From Entonaema liquescens (taxonomy: Eukaryota; Ascomycota; Sordariomycetes; Xylariales; Xylariaceae), in contig CADCSX010000006.1 of assembly GCA_902805475.1 (NCBI GenBank), positions 1,116,001-1,180,000 of the forward strand: DNA of 64,000 nt, read 5' to 3'. Under the pieces are notes generated by a model, which was not told the origin of the DNA, did not search any database, and was given only the letters and a program-made list of their open reading frames with translations. Each line of letters begins with the position of its first letter. The first letter of the stretch is position 1. Shown here in pieces: positions 1 to 8,310 of the stretch. The translations under genes and the position numbers were made by a program.

Positions 1-658
1 ATTAAACTCTTGACTTATGAACCACTTGGGTAATAGAAACTAACTTGGAATGTCATAGTGGCGCTTTTGCGATCCTCCCCGACACGATGGCTTTGCTCTA
101 TGATGTCTCTCTTAAGAGTCTACTGGGTGTACCATTATAGCTTTTTCATCTTATTTAAACACATAAGTTACCAATCCAATATATATGTCCTGTATATAGA
201 CCGAGAAGTGTGTCCGAAAGAGAAAAGGGAAAGAAAAGAGTCTAGAATGGGAGCTTCTCACTTTGGAAGATGCCTATGTGTTCCAGAAATGTGTCCATTG
301 TTCATGCGAATCACCTCGCATGGGTAAAGTCTCAACGGAGTTCAATCAAGATGTTATCAAAATGTCTCAATTTACCGCAAATAGTTGTCACTGAGGTATT
401 TAACTCCTCTATAGACGCTCCTAGCTACACCTAGAATCATAATTCACCTTGTACTAACATAGTTGTCGCGAAATTGGAACATCCTAGAGGGTTTTCTCTT
501 CTTGGACTCTTTCTATTTCCTTAATTGTATTGATAGATCTTTGTCTCGTTCTTTTTGCTAGAAAATCTGACCTGATATACAAATAACTTCATATCCTCAT
601 ACGCACACGACATGGAGTAAACCCTAAGAACCAAGCTTGGGGAAGCTCCAACTTCAAT
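1..658. other. Intergenic region, left edge
   Basis: No supportable gene is seen. The only open frame of note, at about 58-327 on the plus strand, is short and has no recognisable domain. The last 100 bases or so are the presumed promoter and 5' leader of the gene that starts at 659. Confidence 0.5.
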
Positions 659-1537
659 ATGCCAGCATACCCAGGAGGCAGACCGCCCCGTCGCCCTCAG
701 GATTTCGGGGATCGTACGAATAATGCACAGCCAAATCATCATCATGATAGTTCTAGACTAGGACCGAGCCAGACAAGAGTTCGCAGTGACCCTTGGCAAT
801 CTGTCAGCGCGTTACAACTAGGACTTCACCCACGCCCCTTTCGAGAGCTGCATGACGAGCGCATGTTTCTTCTTACAATGCTACAGCAGTATAATCGAGA
901 GGCCCTGGATCTCTTTAAAATAGTCCCTGATCTCGAGAGGCAAACTAAGGAGGCTACAAACTCGTATGAGCAGAGGCGGTTGAAGAAGCTCCGGGGCTGG
1001 TTGAGACACCAGATCACTAACACCGTAGAGAAAGAGAAGATGTCACTGGTCCGGCTGAGCGAGCTACATGTCGAAATACAGTGCCAGGAGAGATGGCTGC
1101 AAGTCGAGCAGGGCAGGGAAGCCAGAGGACTTCCACAGCAGCATCACAACCCCAACTTTGCAGAGTTAGCTACACCACTAATACTCCCGGGGGCCCAGGC
1201 GAGCCCATTTCCAGTTTACGATGCTTATCGTCCGCCCTACGCAGACACTGGATATCTCAACACATTATACTGGAACTCCTTTCCGACTCAGGAGGCTTAT
1301 CCTGGACCTTACTGGGCAAGCCAAACCCACCTTCAACCTCCATATATATCGGAAGTCCCTCACGAACCAGAGACGTTCGGAGCGGGCGGTAACTTTACTT
1401 ATGATGATGCATTCGATGATGTATCTAGCAGTCATTCAGAAGTTACTGTGAGAAGTCCCGAGCTAAACACATCGCCTACGATGGTTAAAGACGGGGCGAG
1501 ATACATTCCATCTCGGAGAATGTCTGTATCATTCTAA
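659..1537 (+). CDS. Hypothetical protein with central coiled coil
   Basis: Single-exon frame of 292 codons with an ATG start and a TAA stop. I do not recognise the family. The N-terminus (about 1-50) is rich in Pro, Arg, His and Asn and looks disordered. Residues about 60-155 are charged and helical, with heptad-like spacing around LLTMLQQYNREALDLFK and RLKKLRGWLRHQI, so a coiled coil is likely. The rest is rich in Pro, Tyr and Gly (several PxY-type motifs) and ends in a basic, serine-rich tail, SRRMSVSF. No signal peptide or membrane segment is visible. Length, composition and lack of internal stops argue for a real gene, but function cannot be assigned. It ends about 200 bp from the 3' end of the convergent NECAP gene. 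Confidence 0.6.
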   Translation: MPAYPGGRPPRRPQDFGDRTNNAQPNHHHDSSRLGPSQTRVRSDPWQSVSALQLGLHPRPFRELHDERMFLLTMLQQYNREALDLFKIVPDLERQTKEATNSYEQRRLKKLRGWLRHQITNTVEKEKMSLVRLSELHVEIQCQERWLQVEQGREARGLPQQHHNPNFAELATPLILPGAQASPFPVYDAYRPPYADTGYLNTLYWNSFPTQEAYPGPYWASQTHLQPPYISEVPHEPETFGAGGNFTYDDAFDDVSSSHSEVTVRSPELNTSPTMVKDGARYIPSRRMSVSF

Positions 1538-1736
1538 GTCGCCACCACGTTTTCCGAGTACAATGTAAAAAAGAAATTATGGGGTTAGGGTAACTAGGGC
1601 AGTTCATAAGTCATCGATTAGAGTATTCATAATGAGAATCTACTTTGTCTCGAGAGTAAGACTGTTAGCGATAGAATCCCTCCACCGTAGTCTATCCAGT
1701 AATAAAACCCTTGTTGGAGCCACCCAGATTGGGTAC

Positions 1737-2549
1737 TCATGCAAATTCCCCAAACTTGCCGTTGTCAAACCCTAGATCCTGCGCGGACAACCGCTTTGCG
1801 CGTGTGCTGCTATGCGAAGTCGGTGGCGGCGGCAGGATTCCCGAACCGCGCGGCGCTGAAGAAGGTGATGCAGACGAGGGCGGCGGAGGCAACGAGAACG
1901 ATGATAGACCCTCATTTCCCGAGCTCTGAGGGGGCGGCTCCGGCTTTCGTCTGCCAAATCTTCCCGGTAAGTTAATGGTGATCGTCTCGCCCTCCTTCAG
2001 ACTCAAATCGCGCTTCTCGGCACTATCTTTCCTCTCCACGGCCGGCTTCTTCCCGCCCTGGGGCCCCCCGGCCTGGTTACTCCATCCAAGCGTCTTCTGG
2101 GCCTCCTGCAGGGAGACGCCGAAATCGAAGGCCTCGCTGCGCTCCTCGAAGCCGACGCCGAGGGTGGCCTTGCGGCCGGCTTCGTCCTGCACGCGCAGCG
2201 CGAAGAACCGCGAGCTGTCGGAGACGGGCTCGACGACGGCGGCGGCGGTGTACGGCGCCGCGGCGAACAGCTGTCCCGTGCTGGCGTCCTCGAGCACGAT
2301 GTCCGTCTTCACCTGTTCGTCGCCCTCGGCGCTGCCCGGTACGGGGATCGCAGTCTCGATGACGCGCATGCGCGCCGTGAAGATCTGTCGGTTATTGCTG
2401 CCTTCGCCCGTCCAGGTCGCCGCGACGTGCCCTTTCCCGGGCGTCATGGGCGGGATATTGTAGACATGCACGGGGGTCGCTACGAATAGCACTCTTTGGA
2501 TGGCATCGGCTGGTAGCGTCTGACCGGTAGCCGGGTCGATTGATTCCAT
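1737..2549 (-). CDS. NECAP-like endocytosis protein (DUF1681/PHear domain)
   Basis: Single-exon gene of 270 aa. Residues about 18-180 match the NECAP PH-like ear-binding domain: it opens with QRVLFVATPVHVYNIPP, contains W46-T47 in a GHVAATWTGEG block, and closes with FGVSLQEAQKTLGW. Family knowledge: NECAP proteins bind the AP-2 adaptor and accessory proteins at clathrin-coated pits and tune coat assembly. A second short conserved stretch, EGETITINLPGRFGRRK, lies near residue 190, followed by a Pro/Ser-rich disordered tail to the stop. The animal C-terminal WxxF-type motif is not evident; the tail ends in FDNGKFGEFA. It is transcribed divergently from the Mrp51 gene, with about 520 bp between start codons. 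GC content is higher than in its flanks, as expected for coding sequence here. The long plus-strand frame over it is a shadow. Confidence 0.9.
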   Translation of the reverse strand: MESIDPATGQTLPADAIQRVLFVATPVHVYNIPPMTPGKGHVAATWTGEGSNNRQIFTARMRVIETAIPVPGSAEGDEQVKTDIVLEDASTGQLFAAAPYTAAAVVEPVSDSSRFFALRVQDEAGRKATLGVGFEERSEAFDFGVSLQEAQKTLGWSNQAGGPQGGKKPAVERKDSAEKRDLSLKEGETITINLPGRFGRRKPEPPPQSSGNEGLSSFSLPPPPSSASPSSAPRGSGILPPPPTSHSSTRAKRLSAQDLGFDNGKFGEFA

Positions 2550-3068
2550 TTCTTTTATTTTTTTTCTCTAATTTCTTTTTTATTTTATTGTTACTTCTTG
2601 ATTTACCTGCCCCACGTGCGGTATACAGAAGTTATTATATATGATGAGGGGTTGGGTCCTTGTCCTGTCCGGGTTTGCCAGGCGGACGTTGATGCTTCTT
2701 TAACATGTAAGTCCCAAGGCGACTGCCTGTAACGAGGGTCAGCGGCGGAGCCTTAAGACCCCTGAGTCCCTGCAGGAGCTGCCCCTATTATGTAGTTTCC
2801 CCTCCCGGTCTGCATGTTGTAGGACTGGTAGGAACGCTAATGCCCAAAGTTTAAGAAGACGCCGGGTAGTACGTACTGTGTACGATCTACCCCACATCGC
2901 CAATCGATAAGATATAGTTTGCGTAACTAGATAGTTACTTTGAAGTTTCCGACGATTTACCGACTCCATGCGCTTCATCAAAAAATCCTCAGCGTCACTT
3001 ATAAGGTCTGGCCCAAGGTCCTCATTAGCATCGCATTGAGCTCCACCGCGAGCTTGAAACTGCGTACG

Positions 3069-4508
3069 ATGGCTGGCCGGAGTGTTTCCCCTGGGGCAGC
3101 GCTCCTGAGATCATCTCGGATGTTCTCAATGCCAGCCCCAATACCGTCTCCTCCTGGCGACTTTTCTTCGGCAACTAAACACCACTCTCCGACTTCCACG
3201 ATCCCCTACCCGACGCATCTTACGGTAACGACAACTGCGTCCTCTCGAATCGTTGGTGACTGGGGTTTTAAAAGACCCTTTCCTTTAAAGACTACGACAA
3301 AGACCACCTATCCCCTTGCACGTGTAAGACAGGTTGATTCTGTCGAACAAGTTACGGATTTCCAGTCTGCATCAGATCACACGATAACCCTACGGAAGTT
3401 CCAGGAATTAAACCTTCCCATGAGTGTACCAACAGCGAACTCTAGTGGGACTTTCTCGGTCATCGGACACCCCAAGTCCGTCTTTGAGGAGGACGCCGAT
3501 GTGACAGCTCTAACTGACGAGCAGAAGACTGAACTGGTAAACAAGAGGTGGAAGTTTACGGGGCCGTGGCTTGCCGGTATGGCAGATGGCGATTTTAAGA
3601 AATTCCTTGACAGGAAGGTACGGAGTAGACGTACGGAATTCCGTGCCTTTTTGAAAAAGAGTCTTGCGGCCGAGCTCGCCAAGAAACAGGAGCAAAAGGC
3701 CCTAGAGGCTAGAGACGGTGCGGAAGAATTACCCCCCCGGCGCACCCCAGAGGATATTTCGGATGCCGAATTAATGGACTACATGAGGGAGCTGAGACAA
3801 GACCGTATCATCCTATACAACCTCGTCAGTCGGTTCCTGGATCTTGCTCCAGTAAACTTAAATACCGAACTCGATATGCTCGGTAGATTATCGCCAGGGA
3901 AAAAGCTAGAACTCAGCCGCGAAAACCCTTACGGGGCGACTGGGCCCCCTATTACACACCCTTCAGCTGGTCTTTCCTATCTGCGCACTCGGAATTTCCA
4001 GGAGAACCATCCACTCTACGGACCCCAGTTACATCACGCTCCTGTTAAGGCGAGAGTCCTGAAGCCTACAAACTTCGGCGCGAACAATTTCAGCCCAAGC
4101 ATTGGTATTGCTGGATTTGTTGGTAACACGCCAAATGATGATACAGCATTCAACTCGTCGAAGCAGAGAAACACATCCGCGTTCAACTCTGCTCTACACA
4201 AGCTGGACCTCGAGAATTACGGTGGATCAAAGGTCTACGTGCAGGCCACCATGGCTACAGCCAACCCTGCTGGAAGGATCTTCCTCAGTATAGGAGAAGC
4301 GAACCTGGAAAGCCAACTGGTGCAGAAAGAATTAGTAGGGGAGGGTAACGTATACGATGAACTCGTGAAGAAGGGAGAGACTCCACAGGTACCACTCAAC
4401 CCCAGGCACACCGGTAGCTTTAGTGCGCGGCCGGGAAGCAGGGTGACTGGCAGCGCAAGTAATTATGGTCTCGGTCGAAACCTTAGGGGTAGAAGGGATT
4501 ATGAATAG
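3069..4508 (+). CDS. MRP51: Mitochondrial 37S ribosomal protein Mrp51
   Basis: Member of the fungal Mrp51 family (Pfam Mit_ribos_Mrp51), a component of the mitochondrial small ribosomal subunit implicated in translation initiation on mitochondrial mRNAs. The open frame extends upstream to 2940, but I chose the ATG at 3069 because the family N-terminus begins MAGRSVSPGAALLRSSRMFS, which also looks like a mitochondrial presequence (basic, serine/alanine-rich). This gives 479 aa. Diagnostic blocks follow: GDWGFKRPFPLKTT near residue 65, the KRKF-like EQKTELVNKRWKFTGPWLAG near 160, and the C-terminal GRIFLSIGEANLE region near 405. It is a single exon. The upstream extension (2940-3068) has no family resemblance and is probably 5' leader. 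It lies head-to-head with NECAP and about 490 bp upstream of eS17. Confidence 0.93.
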   Translation: MAGRSVSPGAALLRSSRMFSMPAPIPSPPGDFSSATKHHSPTSTIPYPTHLTVTTTASSRIVGDWGFKRPFPLKTTTKTTYPLARVRQVDSVEQVTDFQSASDHTITLRKFQELNLPMSVPTANSSGTFSVIGHPKSVFEEDADVTALTDEQKTELVNKRWKFTGPWLAGMADGDFKKFLDRKVRSRRTEFRAFLKKSLAAELAKKQEQKALEARDGAEELPPRRTPEDISDAELMDYMRELRQDRIILYNLVSRFLDLAPVNLNTELDMLGRLSPGKKLELSRENPYGATGPPITHPSAGLSYLRTRNFQENHPLYGPQLHHAPVKARVLKPTNFGANNFSPSIGIAGFVGNTPNDDTAFNSSKQRNTSAFNSALHKLDLENYGGSKVYVQATMATANPAGRIFLSIGEANLESQLVQKELVGEGNVYDELVKKGETPQVPLNPRHTGSFSARPGSRVTGSASNYGLGRNLRGRRDYE

Positions 4509-4803
4509 ACCAACGAGGGTATTGGTCCCCCCCTAAAGGGATGAAGTCATAGGGAACATCATGTTAATATATGGTGTGATCTCTGTGCTTTGTATGATTT
4601 CTGTACATATCAAATAAGAGATGTCCTCTACAATGTAAAAGGGGAAATCTAGTGAATCGACATCCAAGTTCAAGCAATCCCATCTGTCGTCTTTGTTTTA
4701 TACCTAAATAATAGTAGGTAGTTAAATCTGTCAGCTGTCAATTATAATTCAACGGCTGTCAAGTAAGTACTTAAGTATCTAGAATGGTCCACTTAATTTT
4801 TGA

Positions 4804-4808
4804 CCAAT
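4804..4808 (+). promoter_or_regulatory. CCAAT box upstream of eS17
   Basis: A CCAAT pentamer lies about 190 bp before the eS17 start codon, in a context (GACCAATCA) that resembles good CBC/Hap-complex sites. The leader just before the ATG is rich in C and T, as is common for fungal ribosomal protein genes. Only the motif and its position support this call. Confidence 0.3.
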
Positions 4809-4997
4809 CATAGAGCAACTTATTCTCTGCCCTAGGACCCAGAGTTTTACCGAATTTCCCCCCCACACAGATTCTGCACACTACCAATACCCAAATATTC
4901 TTTTCGAGACTTCCTTAAGCGCAACATTGACTGTCAATTTTTCGGGCTTCCTTCAACAACCACATTCTCCTACTAACCCGCAGCCAATACCGCCAAA

Positions 4998-5608
4998 ATG
5001 GGTCGCGTTCGCACAAAGACTGTCAAGAAGTCCGCCAAGGTCATCATTGAGCGGTACTACCCTAAGCTCACTCTCGACTTCGAGACCAACAAGCGTGTCT
5101 GCGACGAGATCGCTATCATCGCCTCCAAGCGTCTGCGCAACAAGGTCAGCCACCACTTCCAGCATTTCTACGAGACGATATATTATATATGCAATTACTA
5201 TGATCGGAATTGGTAGGAAATTGGGACTAACTGGGATATTTGTAGATTGCCGGTTACACCACTCACTTGATGAAGCGTATTCAGCGAGGACCTGTGCGCG
5301 GTATCTCCTTCAAGCTGCAAGAAGAAGAGCGTGAACGCAAGGATCAATACGTACCCGAGGTTTCCGCCCTCGACTTCGTTCAGAACACCGAGGCTGGCCA
5401 ACTCGACATCGATGTTGAGACTAAGGACCTACTGAAGCACCTTGGCGTATGTTTCTTCTCTCTCCCTCCACTACTTCAAAGTTATATGTCAAATGCTGAC
5501 CACGGTTCTACTATATAGTTTGACAACGTTCCCGTCAACGTCGTCCCCGTCACCCAGCAGCAGACTGCTGAGCGACCCCGCAGATTCGGCGATCGCGCTC
5601 CCCGATAA
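4998..5608 (+). CDS. RPS17: 40S ribosomal protein eS17
   Basis: Three exons, 4998-5144, 5246-5446 and 5519-5608, give 145 aa, the expected size for fungal eS17. The start MGRVRTKTVKKSAKVIIERY is diagnostic, and exon 2 carries the conserved IAGYTTHLMKRIQRGPVRG. The protein sits in the small-subunit head/beak region and contacts 18S rRNA. Intron 1 (5145-5245) begins GTCAGC rather than GTANGT but has a good CTAAC branch site at about 5226 and a TAG acceptor; the join restores the conserved RLRNK-IAGY junction exactly. Intron 2 (5447-5518) begins GTATGT and ends TAG. Both introns are phase 0. It is convergent with the Rtr1-like gene. Confidence 0.96.
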
Positions 5609-6090
5609 ACGTTGCAAATATTGACGGTTTCATCGCATGAAAAAAAAGCGAAGGAGGGTTTATGATGGTTGATTTGGGCAACTGGCATCGGTCTTAACAT
5701 GGCTTTTACGGCGTCTCTACTACGGTCGATAGTAGGTACTACCATTCTAGATCCGCAATTGACGAGATCTTTCCCACACAAGGTGTCCCTGATTCTCCCA
5801 GTTCTCTCTGGTGATGATGGTTGATGGCCAATTTCTTATTCCTTCTGCCCTTATGTGACTTGCACTTAATTAGGATTCACTGTGTCTAGGTCCTTATTAG
5901 CTCTTCGTGTTCCCGTAAGTCGGACAGCTTGGTATTAGACATAAAGGAATGATTATAATATTGGTCATTACACCAAATGGTCTCGGTATAATTCATTGTC
6001 TTTGTTTTTATTTTCTACGAAGGGTATCTCAAATTATCCTAATCAAAACGCCACAACTATGCTAGTAATGATCAAAATGCAATTATATCC
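5609..6090. other. Convergent intergenic region eS17 / Rtr1-like
   Basis: About 480 bp between two convergent stop codons. It contains AT-rich sequence and an A-run just after the eS17 stop, consistent with 3' ends. No gene is seen. Confidence 0.5.
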
Positions 6091-7032
6091 TCATTTAGTC
6101 GCCTGCTTTTCAGGATTGTCCTCTTTCACATTGTTATCCTTTCCTTTTTGTTCCGGCTCCCGGTTGAACTTTGTCTTGTAACCGTCTAATACCAAATGGT
6201 TCTCGCCGTCTGCATCCAGCGAGGGTTCTTGTGCTGCCATCTTAACAGATTTCTCCCTGATCGTAAGCTTGACCTTTCTCGTAGATGGTTTGTCCACCGC
6301 ATCGCCTCGTTCGAGGGCTAACTCCTTAGCATCCTGGGCAGCTTTTCTCTCCACGGTCTGGAGCTCTCTCTCAAGCCGTCGAGTGGCCTCGTCTTCTTCT
6401 TCGACCTGCTTCGGCTCGTCCAGCAGATCGATGCGGATGGACGCGATGCCGGCGCGCTCCCAGGCCGCGGTCTCGCCCAGCTGCACCTTGACGTACATGG
6501 CGCGGCGGGCGCACTCCCGCGAGCACCACCGCTCCAGCTCCTTGCGCGGCACGATCCCGAAGTCCCCTTCCCCAGTTCACCAGCTTGTACTCGCCGCCGG
6601 GGCCCAGGCGCACGCGCGGCCGCGCGCACAGCGCGTATCCGCACTTGCCCAGCGTGTTGCGCTCCTCGATCATGTCCTCGTAGTCGCCGGGTTGGAACAG
6701 TCGGACTAGTTCCCGGAAGGCGGAGGCGTCGGACGGAGATGGGTTGGAAGAGGAGAAGGACGAGGAAGATGGACTGGAGGCGGGGAGCTTCGATAGCGAG
6801 ATGATGCTGTCTTGGATCTCGTCCTCGAGGACGCGCTGCTGTTGGATTATGCGCGCTTGTTGGATCGCTGCTTCTCGCGCGTCGGGCTTTGGGGCGGTGG
6901 GTTTATGTTCTTCGATTGGGAAGGGGGAGATAGGGGGTACGGTGACTGGAGTGGTTGTGGTGGTGGTGGGTTTCTTTAAGATGCCCTTGGGCTTTTGGGT
7001 TGTGATGAAGCTGTTGAAGCTGTGGAAGACAT
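6091..7032 (-). CDS. RTR1: RNA polymerase II CTD phosphatase Rtr1/RPAP2-like (frame-disrupted)
   Basis: Homolog of Rtr1/RPAP2, an atypical phosphatase that acts on the Rpb1 C-terminal repeat (Ser5-P/Tyr1-P) and assists Pol II assembly and nuclear import. The zinc-binding core is clear: RNTLGKCGYALC, then ERWCSRECARRAMYVK, giving the C-x4-C and C-x3-C ligands. The frame is broken twice. Near 6565-6580 the text reads NWG in one frame and DFGIVPRKE in another, at TGGGG-AA-GGGG (coding strand); one extra G in each run gives the family-typical NWGKGDFGIVP. Near 6985-7010 the ATG frame (from 7032) stops after 18 codons, while the following GILKKP stretch is in another frame; one extra C near the CCC run joins them. 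With three bases restored the length is about 314 aa, normal for the family. Assembly error is more likely than a pseudogene. Confidence 0.8.
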
Positions 7033-8310
7033 GCTGTCTAAGTATTTGCCGTGATGTTGTTTCTTTACCTAGGTGGGTATAAGATTGGTAGATTGTCGTG
7101 GCTTCTTTGATTTGATAGGTATTGTACTGAAATTCTAGGTATAGTTATCAATATCACAGTCCCGTCATTACGTAGTTGCACGGTGAAAGATGTGAATCTG
7201 CCTTAATAGGTAATGTGTGGCGGTGCCGAGGTTTTCCCGGTATCCACCGGGTATTACTCAGTTCTTCTGGGTTTAGTTTAGCTTTGCTCATTCTTAATAC
7301 GAACACAATCAATTATTATTGAGATTTGACCAACTACAGTACCTATCTTTTAGCAGTTAACTAGCAGCTTTGTATGGTCAGAAATCGTAATCACCCCGCA
7401 CCGTGCGAGATGTGAGTCGTAACCTCTTTCGGTCTTAAATCAGATAAGGCATGTGCCACAACAAAAAAGGTGAGGCGTTTTAGCCACCGGATAGGAAAAA
7501 AGAGCCTTGCCTCAAGCGAGGAAATAGGTGCATGTAGTATCGTCATTGGCCCGTGCGCCTGCCTTAACATACTCACATACCCATAGTACATAGTAGCAGC
7601 CTAGGGACATTCGGAGCGGGCATCAGCATTGGAAGCTAAGCCAAGCCGACGAAACCCTGCACACTGCATTGCATCCATTGCATCCATTGCATCCATTACA
7701 TCCTTTCCCTCACCTTTGAATCCCATCAGGCGTCCAACCGCACCTTTCAGAACTTTTTGTGTCTGTTACCGATTAGATTAGTTCCCCAACCCTTATTTTG
7801 AACCCGCCGCTTACTTTTACGGGTTCATAGTTTGGAACAAGGGGAAAATAACAGAACAAACTCCATTAATCATATGCACCCAACTCAACCTAAAGCACGC
7901 AACCTCGGTCGACTAGGTCAAGCTTGGCTTTTACGGTGGGTTACATCTCATCTATTGCAAAAACAATATAAGGGTACAAGTTCATGCGCTGACGTCGACC
8001 TACTCCAGCCGCCAGCTGTGACAGGCTGCTTGCGAATGCTCAGCCTCATGCGTTCCCCTTCTACCTAATTTATCGGATCGTGATACATCACCCGCTGTAT
8101 TAAACACAAACTCGAGAAATAGATTCTTGTTTCGTCTCCGACGGCTAGAGAGAGAGAGAAACAAAAGGAGAAAAAAAAAACACCCCGATTTATAGGCCCC
8201 ACGGTCGCCTTCATTTTTACTCTATTGTCTACGACCCCGCCAATTGCACAACAAACCTCCCGAGATCGAGTTCCACCAGGTTTCATTACGACGCTTGACA
8301 CACCATCACC
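7033..8310. promoter_or_regulatory. Divergent promoter region, Rtr1-like / Bbc1
   Basis: About 1.3 kb between divergent start codons. It contains a 9-bp tandem repeat (about 7671-7703), a short GA tract near 8147-8159 and an A-run near 8170, the last two close to the Bbc1 start. No convincing gene; the open frames at 7391-7591 and 7832-8068 have no recognisable features. Confidence 0.4.
7671..7703. repeat. 9-bp tandem repeat GCATCCATT
   Basis: Three perfect copies of GCATCCATT plus a partial fourth (ACATCC), about 610 bp upstream of the Bbc1 start codon. Seen directly in the sequence. Confidence 0.85.

Noticed and set aside
1975..2463. 162-codon plus-strand frame
   Set aside because: It is the complement of the NECAP gene, whose domain is clear on the minus strand; the translation is low-complexity.
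6091..7032. True pseudogene of Rtr1
   Set aside because: Breaks fall at G/C runs as in several other essential genes, and all other sequence is intact, so assembly error is the simpler reading.
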